Shown: one piece after another, positions 21,408 to 29,998 of the stretch | Layout of the letters: every line of letters begins with the position of its first letter | How positions within the stretch are numbered: the stretch's first letter is position 1 | From: Nocardioides furvisabuli | GTDB taxonomy: Bacteria > Actinomycetota > Actinomycetes > Propionibacteriales > Nocardioidaceae | NCBI RefSeq assembly: GCF_021083185.1 | Contig: NZ_JAIGQB010000010.1 | Coordinates: forward strand, 82,868 to 146,867 | Direction: 5' to 3' | Length of the DNA stretch: 64,000 bases | Position numbers and translations under genes: made by a program | The notes under the pieces: generated by a model | What the model was told of the DNA's origin: nothing | Seen by the model: only the letters and a program-made list of their open reading frames with translations | The model's database searches: none

Positions 21408-22076
21408 CTACGGGCGGGCCCTGACGGCCTCGGCCCGCTCGCGCAGCGCGACCACCATCGCGTCCGGGTCGTCGGCGGAGTAGACGGCAGATCCCGCGAC
21501 GAACACGTCGGCGCCGGCCTCCGCGCAGCGTTCGATGGTCTCCAGCGAGACCCCGCCGTCGACCTGGAGCCAGGTCTCGACGCCGTGCTTGCGCACCATC
21601 TCGCGGGCGGTCCGGATCTTCGGCAGGCACAGGTCGAGGAACTTCTGGCCGCCGAAGCCGGGCTCCACGGTCATGATCAGCACCGTGTCGAGCTCGGGCA
21701 GCAGCGCCTCGTAGGGCTCGATCGCGGTCGCGGGCTTGAGCGCCATCGACGCCCGGGCGCCCTGCGCCCGGATCTCGCGGGCCAGCCGCACCGGTGCCTT
21801 GGCTGCCTCGGCGTGGAAGGTGACCGAACCGCAGCCCGCCTCCGCGTACGCCGGCGCCCACCGGTCGGCGTCCTCGATCATCAGGTGCGCGTCCAGCGGC
21901 TGGGTGGCGTGCTTGCTGAGCGCCTCGATCACCGGCAGCCCGAGAGTGAGGTTGGGGACGAAGTGGTTGTCCATGACGTCGACGTGCACCCAGTCGGCGC
22001 TCGGGATCCGCGCGACCTCGTCGGCCAGGCGCGAGAGGTCGGCGTTGAGGATGCTGGGAGTGATCTGGATGCCCAC
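21408..22076 (-). CDS. rpe: Ribulose-phosphate 3-epimerase
   Basis: 222-residue TIM-barrel enzyme interconverting ribulose-5-P and xylulose-5-P in the pentose phosphate pathway. Motifs are ITPSILNADL, WVHVDVMDNHFVPNLTLG (metal His and Asp), LDAHLMIEDADRW, MTVEPGFGGQKF and LQVDGGVSLET. Two GTGs are possible: 22076 and 22082. A TAGGAT hexamer (22084-22089) ends seven bases before the first but only one base before the second, so 22076 is chosen as a leaderless start. Many actinobacteria keep rpe next to rsmB; here about 2.4 kb with a LigD polymerase and a secreted protein separate them. Confidence 0.95.
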   Translation of the reverse strand: MGIQITPSILNADLSRLADEVARIPSADWVHVDVMDNHFVPNLTLGLPVIEALSKHATQPLDAHLMIEDADRWAPAYAEAGCGSVTFHAEAAKAPVRLAREIRAQGARASMALKPATAIEPYEALLPELDTVLIMTVEPGFGGQKFLDLCLPKIRTAREMVRKHGVETWLQVDGGVSLETIERCAEAGADVFVAGSAVYSADDPDAMVVALRERAEAVRARP

Positions 22077-22125
22077 GGTCACGATCCTAGGGACTCGGTG
22101 CTTCGACCACCCGGGCGGCTCGGGC

Positions 22126-23112
22126 TCAGGTGGCGTCGGGCTGTGCCTCGTCCGGCTCCGGCGGCGCAGCAGCACCCTCGGCCTCGTCGCGGTCGGCCCA
22201 CTCGAGCAGCGGCCCGATGTCGAAGGGGTGGGCGTCGATGTCGGCGTGCAGGTCGCCGATCTGCGCAAAGCGCGCCGGCATCGTGAAGATCGTGAAGTCG
22301 TCGGGCTCGCAGTCGTCGACCTCGTCCCAGCGGATCGGCGCCGAGACGCGCGCCTCGGGCACCCCACGCACCGAGTAGGCCGCGGCGATCGTGTGGTCGC
22401 GGGCGTTCTGGTTGTAGTCGACGAAGAGCTGCGCGGGGTCGCGGTCCTTGCGCCACCACGCCGTGGTCACCTCTCCCCCGGCGCGCCGCTCGACCTCGCG
22501 CGCGAACGCCAGTGCCCCTCGGCGTACGTCCTGGAAGCCGTGGTCGGGCGGGATCCGCACGTAGACGTGCAGCCCCGACCCGCCGCTGGTCTTGGGGAAT
22601 CCGGTGGCGCCGAGCTCGTCGAGCACCTCGTGGGCGAGGTGCGCCACGCGCCGGACCGTCGCCCAGTCACAGTCGGGGCCCGGATCGAGGTCGATGCGCC
22701 ACTCGTCGGGCTTCTCGGTGTCGGCGCGTCGGCTGTTCCACGGGTGGAACTCGACCGTGGACATCTGCACCGCCCAGATGACGCTTCCGAGCTCGGTCAC
22801 GCACAGCTCGTCGGCGGTGCGCTTCCAGCGTGGGAAGAACAGCTCGACGGTCTCCACCCAGTCAGGCGCCCCGGCGGGCAGCCGCTTCTGGTGGACCTTG
22901 TCGCCGGCGAGACCCTTGGGGAAGCGGTGCAGCATGCACGGGCGCTCGAAGAGCGCGTTGACGATCCCGTCGCCGACGGCGAGGTAGTAGTCGACGAGGT
23001 CGAGCTTGGTCGCCCCGCGCCCCCCGTCGATCGGCGGGAAGTAGGCCCGGTCGGGGTTGGTGACCTTGACGACGCGACCGTCGACCTCGACCTCGGTGAA
23101 CGGCGACGGCAT
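22126..23112 (-). CDS. LigD-type polymerase/primase domain protein
   Basis: 328-residue stand-alone polymerase domain of the NHEJ ligase D family (archaeo-eukaryotic primase fold), able in relatives to add nucleotides or ribonucleotides at DNA breaks. Motifs are WRIDLDPGP with the metal-binding Asp pair, TSGGSGLHVYVR, and LFVDYNQNARDHTIAAAYSV. An N-terminal TNPDRAYFPP segment is present. The ligase and nuclease parts of LigD are absent from the polypeptide, and no Ku gene is seen in the window. The C-terminus is an acidic Ala/Pro tail. The start is ATG at 23112 with TAGGCT seven bases upstream (leaderless). Confidence 0.88.
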   Translation of the reverse strand: MPSPFTEVEVDGRVVKVTNPDRAYFPPIDGGRGATKLDLVDYYLAVGDGIVNALFERPCMLHRFPKGLAGDKVHQKRLPAGAPDWVETVELFFPRWKRTADELCVTELGSVIWAVQMSTVEFHPWNSRRADTEKPDEWRIDLDPGPDCDWATVRRVAHLAHEVLDELGATGFPKTSGGSGLHVYVRIPPDHGFQDVRRGALAFAREVERRAGGEVTTAWWRKDRDPAQLFVDYNQNARDHTIAAAYSVRGVPEARVSAPIRWDEVDDCEPDDFTIFTMPARFAQIGDLHADIDAHPFDIGPLLEWADRDEAEGAAAPPEPDEAQPDAT

Positions 23113-23139
23113 GTCGAGGAGCCTAGCCGCGCGGCCGCA

Positions 23140-24138
23140 CTACTGCTTCGCGCCCTCCGCGGGCGTGGGGGTGGGCGTTGGCGTGGCCGGCTCCGCGACG
23201 GTGACGGTCACCGGCTCGGACCAGCCCTCGTCGGCGTACTGGCTCTCCGGGCGGTGCCAGCGCAGCTCGGTGGTCTCGGTGAGGGGTACGTCGACCCGGG
23301 CGATGCCGTCGGGGCCGGAGAGGACGGGATCGCCGACCGGCGCCCACGCACCGCCGGGCTGGCGCGACTCCAGGACGAGCGTGTCTCCGGTGTCGCGGCC
23401 ACCGGTCTCGGTGACCCGGCCGGTCACGGTCACGCTGTCGCCAGCAGGGACCTGGCGGCGGTCGACCGCGAGCGTGGTGGTGAGCGTGATGCCCTCGAAG
23501 TCGAGGGTGCGGCCGGACGCCCTCACGGCGTCGAGGTTGAAGGCCCGGCCGTCGCAGCCGAAGCCCGTCACCACGAAGCCCGGCCCGTCGCCGTGCCGGG
23601 CGGCGAGCTCGCCGGTCGTGGCGCTGCCCTCCTGCGCCAGGGGTGCCTGCGTGGTGAGGTCGACCAGGGTCCAGTCGTAGACCAGCGACGAGGCGGCCAC
23701 CGTCGTCCAGGAGCCTGCCGCGACGTCGACGTCGGCGCGCCCGCTCCAGACCGTGCCGCGCGGGCTGTCGGGAGTCACGGCGATCACGTGGGACACGCCG
23801 CGGGTGCCACCGGTCGCCGCCACGGAGACCGACGCCTCGATCCCTGCGAGGGAGCCGAACGCGGCGTAGGGACCTGAGGCAGTGCCGGGACCGGCCGGCA
23901 CGATCCCGAGGGACCGACGCCCGAGAGGTGCGGAGTACGGGCCCAGGTTCAGGCGGGAGCCCGGCGCAGCGGTGGTGCCGCGGAGCGAGTCGCAGCCGAC
24001 GTAGGTGATGAAGACGTCCGCGTCGCCGGTGACCGGACCGGTCACGGTGCGCGACCCGTCGGCGTACGCCGGCCCCGTCCCGACGGCAGCCAGCGCCACC
24101 ATCGTCACGACGGTCGTCGCCCTGCTCTGCACTCGCAT
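23140..24138 (-). CDS. Secreted protein with Ig-like domain and Pro/Thr tail
   Basis: 332 residues, not assigned to a named family. Residues 1-27 are a signal peptide (MRVQSR, a hydrophobic core, cleavage near PAYADG). The mature part has two Cys (YVGCDSL, GFGCDGR) and beta-rich repeats. A bacterial Ig-like/Big-type segment lies at about 230-310 (VTVTGRVTETGGRDTG ... VPLTETTELRW). The C-terminus is low complexity, ATPTPTPTPAEGAKQ. No membrane anchor or sortase signal, so it is probably released. It sits downstream of rsmB on the same strand, after a 340-base gap. Confidence 0.65.
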   Translation of the reverse strand: MRVQSRATTVVTMVALAAVGTGPAYADGSRTVTGPVTGDADVFITYVGCDSLRGTTAAPGSRLNLGPYSAPLGRRSLGIVPAGPGTASGPYAAFGSLAGIEASVSVAATGGTRGVSHVIAVTPDSPRGTVWSGRADVDVAAGSWTTVAASSLVYDWTLVDLTTQAPLAQEGSATTGELAARHGDGPGFVVTGFGCDGRAFNLDAVRASGRTLDFEGITLTTTLAVDRRQVPAGDSVTVTGRVTETGGRDTGDTLVLESRQPGGAWAPVGDPVLSGPDGIARVDVPLTETTELRWHRPESQYADEGWSEPVTVTVAEPATPTPTPTPAEGAKQ

Positions 24139-24264
24139 CGGTTCCTGCTCCCCGTCGTCCGTCGCACCCCTCCGGTGCGACGCACTGGGTCCATCATGGT
24201 CGGGTCGACCAAGGATGTGAACAGGTGCCTCGAAGATGTCCCCCGAATGTCACCCGCGGCCCAC

Positions 24265-24462
24265 CTGTCGGGGTGGCTGTCGGGGTGGCTGTCGGCACGG
24301 CCGGCCACGACGTTGCGCCGGACCACTACCCGGCCGCCATCACCGCCCTCGCCCAGGTCCTCACTGACGGGCTGGACCTCGCCCCGCTCTTTCACGAGCT
24401 CAGCCACGGCGAGTCCTTTCGACGAGCCGCGCTCCTACCTGCGGCACCTCGAGGACGAGTGA
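24265..24462 (+). pseudogene. Probable decayed or frameshifted ORF between the secreted-protein gene and rsmB
   Basis: This fills the only gap above 300 bases (24139-24478). One plus-strand frame encodes PDHYPAAITALAQVLTDGLD then LAPLFHELSHGESF with strong third-position GC, then turns to non-protein-like sequence near 24418. The neighbouring frame continues sensibly from there as FDEPRSYLRHLEDE and stops at 24462. A one-base frame change would join them. A 12-bp unit is tandemly repeated at 24265-24295. A minus-strand frame over the same bases, beginning with GTG after AAAGGA, is an alternative. Neither is recognised. Confidence 0.3.
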
Positions 24463-24478
24463 GGCGCGAGCCGTCGGC

Positions 24479-25792
24479 TCAGCGGCGTCGCAGCGTCGCC
24501 GCGAACATGGCGTCCGTGCCGTCGCGGTGCGGCCACAGCTGGAAGCGGTCGACCTCGTCGGTGTCGTCGCGACGTCCGAGCACTGCCGTCACGACGTCGG
24601 TCGTCTCGGCGAGCACGGGCGAGCAGGTCGCGTAGACCACGACCCCACCCGGGCGCACCGACTCCAGCGCCACGTCGAGCAGCACCTGCTGAAGGGACGT
24701 CAGCAGGTGGAGGTCCTCGGGTGCACGTCTCCAGCGCGACTCGGGACGGCGCCGCAACGCGCCGAGGCCTGTGCACGGTGCGTCGACCAGGACGCGGTCG
24801 AAGGTGCCGGGCAGCCACGCGGGGCGAGCACCGTCGCCGGCCAGCACGTCGAACGACCCGGTCGGAAGGGCGCGCATGGCCGAGGCGACCAGCGCGGCAC
24901 GGTGGGGTTGGCGCTCGTGCGCCACCAGCCGGGCGCCACGGCCGGCCGCGAGCGCACCGAGCAGCGCCGCCTTGCCGCCCGGACCGGCGCACAGGTCGAG
25001 CCAGCGCTCGTCACGCCCCTCGAGCGGCGCGTCGGCCACCGCCAGGGCGACGAGCTGGGAGCCCTCGTCCTGGACCCCAGCGCGACCCTCCGCCACGGCC
25101 GCGACGCCCGACGGGTCGCCCCCCTCGAGCACGACGCCGTACGGCGAGAGGCGGGTGCGGCTGCCACCCGATGCCTCGAGCTCCTCCACCGTCGCCAGAC
25201 CGGGGCGTGCGGCCAGGGTGACCCGAGGTGCCGCGTTGTCGGCAGCGAGCAGGTCCGCGAGCTCGTCGTCGTCACCGAGTGCCTCGGCAAGCGTGTCGAC
25301 CACCCAGCGCGGGTGCGACTGCGCGACCGCGAGATGGCCACGACGGTCGGTCGCGGCGTCGGGTGCGACCTGGCTGACCCAGTCGGCGAGGTCGCGCCGG
25401 CTGATGGCGCGCAGCACTGCGTTGACGAGGCCGGCGGGACCCTGGCCGACGCTCGTGCGGACCAGGTCGACGCTGGTGGAGATCGCCGCGTGGTCGGGCA
25501 CCCGCATGGACAGGAGCTGGTGGGCGCCCAGGCGCAGCACGTCACGCACCTCGGGCTGCAGCTTCGGTCGCGTCAGGCACGCGTCGATGATCGGGTCGTA
25601 CAGGCCCTGCATGCGGATGGCGCCGGAGGCGAGCTCGGTGACGAGACCGGCATCGCGACCCTCGAGCCGGTGCTTGCGCAGGACCTGCGGGAGCACGAGG
25701 TTGGCGTAGGCGTCGTCGACCCGCACGGCGGTGAGCACGTCGAGCGCTGCCCGGCGCGGCCGGTCGACCGGACGTCGGCGGCGCTCACTCAC
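24479..25792 (-). CDS. rsmB: 16S rRNA m5C967 methyltransferase (RsmB/Sun family)
   Basis: 437 residues. The N-terminal NusB-like RNA-binding domain (about 10-150, PRRAALDVLTAV, LGAHQLLSM, VNAVLRAI) is followed by a Rossmann methyltransferase domain. The SAM motif is LDLCAGPGGKAALLG; catalytic cysteines are in VDAPCTGLGALRRRPE and YATCSP. Start is GTG at 25792, overlapping the stop of the yjbR-like gene by eight bases. It belongs to the fmt-yjbR-rsmB unit. Confidence 0.94.
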   Translation of the reverse strand: MSERRRRPVDRPRRAALDVLTAVRVDDAYANLVLPQVLRKHRLEGRDAGLVTELASGAIRMQGLYDPIIDACLTRPKLQPEVRDVLRLGAHQLLSMRVPDHAAISTSVDLVRTSVGQGPAGLVNAVLRAISRRDLADWVSQVAPDAATDRRGHLAVAQSHPRWVVDTLAEALGDDDELADLLAADNAAPRVTLAARPGLATVEELEASGGSRTRLSPYGVVLEGGDPSGVAAVAEGRAGVQDEGSQLVALAVADAPLEGRDERWLDLCAGPGGKAALLGALAAGRGARLVAHERQPHRAALVASAMRALPTGSFDVLAGDGARPAWLPGTFDRVLVDAPCTGLGALRRRPESRWRRAPEDLHLLTSLQQVLLDVALESVRPGGVVVYATCSPVLAETTDVVTAVLGRRDDTDEVDRFQLWPHRDGTDAMFAATLRRR

Positions 25793-26210
25793 CGAGGTGC
25801 TCCCGGACCAGCGCGCGCGGGGCCTTCGCCGACCACGCGTCGGTGATCACCTCGGCGAGCTCGGCGCGACCGATCTCGTCGAGGCGGGACTGCTGGACCA
25901 GGACGGCGTTGTAGCCCTTGAAGTGGTCGATGGTGAAGAACGGCGTGGACGCGTCCTCGACGAGGGCGTGCTTCTCGACCTCCGTCGGCGTCATGATCAC
26001 CACGAGGTCGTCGTACATCTCCCCGGTCTCCGGGTCGATCGCCGTCCTGCCCGGGGCGCGGTAGAGCACGAAGCCCTTGCCCTTGTCCCCGCGCGGCACC
26101 TTCCACGTGGGTCGGTCGCCCCACGAGGTGCCGAGCTCGGTCTCGGGCAGCGACGCGCAGATCTCGTCGATGTCCTCCGGGCGCGCGGGCCGGTCCTCGG
26201 GGGTGCTCAC
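25785..26210 (-). CDS. MmcQ/YjbR family protein
   Basis: 141-residue YjbR/MmcQ-like protein (double-wing, CyaY-like fold). Seen: ICASLPETELGTSWGDRPTW, KVPRGDKGKGFVLYRA, TPFFTIDHFKGYNAVLVQ and a C-terminal helix DAWSAKAPRALVREHL. Members are annotated as DNA-binding by similarity only. The GTG start overlaps the fmt stop by four bases (GTGA), and its 3' end overlaps rsmB by eight, so all three are translationally coupled. Confidence 0.85.
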   Translation of the reverse strand: MSTPEDRPARPEDIDEICASLPETELGTSWGDRPTWKVPRGDKGKGFVLYRAPGRTAIDPETGEMYDDLVVIMTPTEVEKHALVEDASTPFFTIDHFKGYNAVLVQQSRLDEIGRAELAEVITDAWSAKAPRALVREHLGE

Positions 26211-27148
26211 CCCGTCGGCTCCTCGGCGCCGAGCCGCACTCCGGACTCCAGGCGTACGCCACGGGCCCAGTCGGCGGCTGCCATCTCCTTCTTGCCGAAG
26301 GCCTTGACCTGTCCCAGCCGCACGGGCGTGGTGCCGGTGCCGACGTGGACCGCGTTCTTGGTGACCTCGATGATGCCGGGCTCGAGCGGCGGGTGATCGG
26401 TGGGCGTGACGGGACCGAGCTTCATCCGCTCCCCGGCGTACGTCGTCCAGGCGCCGGGCGCGGGCGTGCAGGCCCGGACCTGCCGGTCGATGCCGACCGC
26501 CGGGTGGGTCCAGTCGACGCGGGCGTCGTCGACCAGGATCTTCGGGGCGAAGGACACCCCCTCGGCCTGCTGCTCGCGCGCCTCGAGGCTGCCGTCCTCG
26601 ATGCCGTCGAGGGTCTGCACGAGCAGGCCGGCGCCGCCCTCGGCGAGCCGCTCGAGCAGGTCGCCCGCCGTGTCACCTGGACGGATCCGCTCGGTCATGA
26701 CCCCGAAGACCGGGCCGGCGTCGAGGGCCTTGACGATGCGGAAGGTCGTGGCGCCGGTGACCTCGTCGCCGGCCCACAGCGAGTGCTGGACCGGCGCGGC
26801 GCCCCGCCACGACGGCAGGACCGAGAAGTGCAGGTTGATCCAGCCGTGCGGCACCAGGTCGAGAGCCGACTGCGGCAGCAGCGCGCCGTAGGCGACGACG
26901 GGGCACGCGTCGGGACGCAGGTCGGCGAGGGCTGCCTGGAAGTCGGGGTCGCGCGGGTGCTCGGGCTTGAGGACCGGTACGCCGAGCGCCTCGGCACGCT
27001 GGGCGACCGGGCTGGCGACCAGCCTGCGCCCGCGACCGCTGGGGGCGTCCGGGCGGGTGACCACCCCGACCAGCTCGTGGCGGCTCGCGGCGACGGCCTC
27101 GAGCGCGGGGACGGCGACCTCGGGAGTGCCGGCGAAGACGACGCGCAT
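26207..27148 (-). CDS. fmt: Methionyl-tRNA formyltransferase
   Basis: 313 residues, normal length. It formylates initiator Met-tRNA using 10-formyl-tetrahydrofolate. The N-terminal Rossmann domain (VVFAGTPEVAVPALEAV) carries the active-site pattern in ACPVVAYGALLPQ and HGWINLHFSVLPSWRGAAPV (Asn, His). The family Asp lies in the ALDAGPVFG region, and an OB-like C-terminal domain follows. Start ATG at 27148, preceded by AGGA. Its partner in the formylation cycle, def, lies immediately upstream (58-base gap). Confidence 0.95.
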   Translation of the reverse strand: MRVVFAGTPEVAVPALEAVAASRHELVGVVTRPDAPSGRGRRLVASPVAQRAEALGVPVLKPEHPRDPDFQAALADLRPDACPVVAYGALLPQSALDLVPHGWINLHFSVLPSWRGAAPVQHSLWAGDEVTGATTFRIVKALDAGPVFGVMTERIRPGDTAGDLLERLAEGGAGLLVQTLDGIEDGSLEAREQQAEGVSFAPKILVDDARVDWTHPAVGIDRQVRACTPAPGAWTTYAGERMKLGPVTPTDHPPLEPGIIEVTKNAVHVGTGTTPVRLGQVKAFGKKEMAAADWARGVRLESGVRLGAEEPTG

Positions 27149-27206
27149 CAGTCCTGCTTCCTGGTGGGGCTCGACGGGAGGGTTCGGGGCACGGGGCCGG
27201 GGGTGC

Positions 27207-27752
27207 TCACCGCGCGAACCCGTGGGTCGCGTGCGGGCTGACGCGGACTGTCGGCCGCTCGAGGCCGAACCACTCGGACTCGCGGATCTCCTTCATCGCC
27301 GCCTTGCGGGCGTCGGTGTCGAGCTTGTCGATGAAGAGGATGCCGTCGAGGTGGTCGGTCTCGTGCTGCATGGCGCGAGCGAGCAGCTCCGATGCCTCGA
27401 TGCGGACCGGCTCCCCGTGCACGTCGAAGCCCGTGGCCACGACCGACAGCGCGCGCAGGCAGTCGTAGGTCAGCTCCGGCAGGGACAGGCACCCCTCGGC
27501 GCCGTCCTGCGTCTGGTCAGAGAGCTCGAGGGTCGGGTTCACCAGGTGGCCGACCTCACCGTGCACGTTCCAGGTGAAGACCCTCAGCCCGACGCCGATC
27601 TGCGGCGCAGCGAGGCCCGCGCCCGGTGCGGCCAGCATCGTGTCGGTGAGGTCGGTGACGAGCTGGCGCAGCTCGCGGTCGAAGCTGTCGACCTCGATCG
27701 CGCGCTGACGCAGCACGGGATCGCCGAAGAGGCGGATGGGCTGGACGGCCAC
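27207..27752 (-). CDS. def: Peptide deformylase
   Basis: 181-residue metal-dependent deformylase removing the formyl group from nascent N-termini. All three motifs are intact: GAGLAAPQIG, EGCLSLPE (metal Cys) and MQHETDHLDGILF (two metal His and catalytic Glu). The GTG start at 27752 is chosen because AAGGAG precedes it by five bases and the family N-terminus AVQPIRLFGDPVLRQRA follows. The frame is open far upstream only because of composition. It lies between priA and fmt. Confidence 0.96.
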   Translation of the reverse strand: MAVQPIRLFGDPVLRQRAIEVDSFDRELRQLVTDLTDTMLAAPGAGLAAPQIGVGLRVFTWNVHGEVGHLVNPTLELSDQTQDGAEGCLSLPELTYDCLRALSVVATGFDVHGEPVRIEASELLARAMQHETDHLDGILFIDKLDTDARKAAMKEIRESEWFGLERPTVRVSPHATHGFAR

Positions 27753-27832
27753 GGAACTCCTTGGGACCTGGGACTGCTGGGCTCGGAAGGCACCCAAGTC
27801 TAGGGACGGACCCGCACAGGGTCCCATCGGCG

Positions 27833-29851
27833 CTAGAGGCTGAGCGGATCGACCTGGATCCGCACCGCCTCCAGCTTGCGGGCCGAGCGCAGCCGCTGCA
27901 GGTCGCCGAGCGCCTCCGACAGTGCCGTCCCCCGCGACCGTGGCACCCGCAGCACCACGCGGTGCTCCCCGGGGTCGTGCTCGAGCGGCACCGGGCCCAG
28001 CACCTCGGCGCCGTCGGGGAGGTCGAGCAGGTGGAGCACGTCGTCGAGGGCTCCCAGCTCGCCGGTGACGGTCGCGATCCTCGCCGCTGGCGGCAGGTGG
28101 GCGGCGGCGCGCTCCTCGCTCTCGCGTCGCGCGAACCCGGCCGGGTCCCAGCGCACGAGCGCCTGGAGCGCCGGATGGGCCGGGTCGCCGACCGCCACCA
28201 CGTGACCGCCCGGGCGCACGAGGGCTGCGGCGTTGAGCCAGCGACGCAGGGCCTCCTCGCCCGCCCTCAGGTCGTCGCGGGTCAGCGTCAGCCAGGTGTC
28301 GAGCAGCAGCACGGCGGCGAAGCCCTCCTCCGCCACCGGTTCCGCGCCGACGGTGGCCACGACGATGTCGTGCGTCCCTCCGACGTGGTCGAGCACCCGC
28401 TCGCCGCTGGAGCTGCGCACGGTCGTGCCGGGGAACATCCGGCCCAGCTCCTCGGCCGTACGCGCCTCTCCGCGCACCGGGGCCCGGAGGCCCCGGCCGC
28501 GGCAGGTCGGGCACGTCCACGCGGACTCGACGCGGCCGCACCACCGGCACTGCGGCGGCGCCGCCGGTCCGGGGATCGTCAGCGGTCCCGTGCACGCCGT
28601 GCAACGCGCCGGTGCCCGGCAGGTGTCGCACGCCAGCGACGCGGCGTAGCCGGCACGCGGGGTCTGCACCAGCACCGGGCCCGACTCCAGCCCGGCGCGC
28701 AGGGCGTCGTAGGCGGCGCGCGGGACGCGGGTGCCGATCGAGCGGTCCTCGCCCGGCACCGCCTCGACGCGGACCCGGCGGCGGAGCTCAGCGCGCGGCA
28801 CGGAGAGCTCGTGGACCCACCCGGACGCCACCAGCTGCTGCACCTCGGGGGTGCGGGCCACCCCGGCGAGCAGGACGGCCGTCGACTGCTGGGCGGCGCG
28901 GGTCAGCAGCACGTCGCGGGTGTGGGGGTAGGGGGCGCGCGGCTCGGCGTGGAGGTCGTCACCGTCGTCCCACACCACAACCAGGCCGAGGTCGTGGACG
29001 GGCGCGAAGGCCGCAGCGCGGGTGCCGACGATGACGCGGCGGGCCCCACGCGAGACGGCGAGGAACTCGCGGTAGCGCGCGGACGGACCGACGTCGGCGG
29101 TGAGGCACACGTGGTGGCCCTGACCGAGCTGCGCGTCGAGCGCGGCGGCGACCCTGGCGACGTCGCGGGCGTCGGGCACGCACACCAGCGCGCCCTGCCC
29201 CGCGGCGTACGCCGTCGCGACGACCTCGGCCAGCATCGCGGGCCAGTCGTCCGCCGGCGCGGCCGACCACGCAGCGCGGGGTGACTCCCCCGCAGCCAGG
29301 CGGCGCAGGAAGGCGTCGGCGTGCTCGACCCCTGACCATCGGGACGGACCGGTCGGGGCGACGGGCGGCGGAGCCGCCACGGAGGCGGCCTTCTCCGCGG
29401 TCGCGTGCCGTGGCGGCACGGCGAGCCGGAGCACGTCGGAGCGGGCCCCGGCGTAGCGGTGGGCGAGCGTCCGGCTCAGCTCCGCGACCTCGGGGGCGAG
29501 GACGGGCTCGGGGCTGACCACGCGCCGCAGCGGCTGGAGGGTGCCGGTGTGGTCGGTCTGGCTGGTGCGCTCGACGACGAAGCCGTCGACGTCCTGGCCG
29601 GCGAACCGCACCTTCACCCGCGCCCCGGGGACGGCCGTGTCGGCCATCGCGCGCGGCACGGCGTAGTCGAAGGGGCGGTCGAGGTGGGCCAGCGCGATGT
29701 CGACGAGCACCCGCGCCACCGGGTCGGTCTCGGCCGGCTCCCACGACGCGGCCCTCCGCCGGCGCGTGGCGGCCGCCTTGGCGCGGGCGTCGTCCACGGC
29801 GGCACGAAGCCCCGGGAGCATGTCTGCTTCCGGGGCCTCGTGATCGCTCAT
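27833..29851 (-). CDS. priA: PriA-type primosomal protein, helicase motifs degenerate
   Basis: 672 residues from the ATG at 29851. The N-terminal DNA-binding domain (DRPFDYAVP, GARVKVRFAGQDVDGFV) is followed by a helicase-like core and the zinc-binding module (CDTCRAPARCTAC and CRWCGRVESAWTCPTCRG, eight Cys). The Walker A sequence is missing: the place before ALVCVPDARDV has no GKT/GKS. The DEAH box reads WDDGDD. Actinobacterial PriA proteins are known to lack ATPase motifs, so this is typical rather than a mutation. A role in replication restart by DNA or primosome binding rather than unwinding is inferred. Confidence 0.9.
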   Translation of the reverse strand: MSDHEAPEADMLPGLRAAVDDARAKAAATRRRRAASWEPAETDPVARVLVDIALAHLDRPFDYAVPRAMADTAVPGARVKVRFAGQDVDGFVVERTSQTDHTGTLQPLRRVVSPEPVLAPEVAELSRTLAHRYAGARSDVLRLAVPPRHATAEKAASVAAPPPVAPTGPSRWSGVEHADAFLRRLAAGESPRAAWSAAPADDWPAMLAEVVATAYAAGQGALVCVPDARDVARVAAALDAQLGQGHHVCLTADVGPSARYREFLAVSRGARRVIVGTRAAAFAPVHDLGLVVVWDDGDDLHAEPRAPYPHTRDVLLTRAAQQSTAVLLAGVARTPEVQQLVASGWVHELSVPRAELRRRVRVEAVPGEDRSIGTRVPRAAYDALRAGLESGPVLVQTPRAGYAASLACDTCRAPARCTACTGPLTIPGPAAPPQCRWCGRVESAWTCPTCRGRGLRAPVRGEARTAEELGRMFPGTTVRSSSGERVLDHVGGTHDIVVATVGAEPVAEEGFAAVLLLDTWLTLTRDDLRAGEEALRRWLNAAALVRPGGHVVAVGDPAHPALQALVRWDPAGFARRESEERAAAHLPPAARIATVTGELGALDDVLHLLDLPDGAEVLGPVPLEHDPGEHRVVLRVPRSRGTALSEALGDLQRLRSARKLEAVRIQVDPLSL

Positions 29852-29962
29852 GCGGTGGATTGTGTCAGCGACGTACGACGGTCCGACGCCCACCGCCTCG
29901 CCTGCTCGGGGTTGTCAGGCTCCCGCTGAGGTTGTCGGCTGCTGCACGGCCTGACATCCTCA

Positions 29963-29988
29963 GGGATCCCCGGTCAGCCGGGGATCCC
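29963..29988. terminator. Perfect 11-bp hairpin downstream of metK
   Basis: GGGATCCCCGG (29963-29973), loop TCAG, and its exact complement (29978-29988), ten bases beyond the metK stop. It has no T-run, as is common for GC-rich actinobacterial terminators. It separates metK from priA, which is about 110 bases downstream, and may only partly end transcription. Confidence 0.7.
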
Positions 29989-29998
29989 GAGCAGGGCC

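Noticed and set aside
24105..24407. Minus-strand ORF of about 100 codons starting with GTG after AAAGGA
   Set aside because: It runs into the start of the secreted-protein gene on the same strand and its second half has poor codon pattern; kept only as an alternative to the plus-strand remnant.
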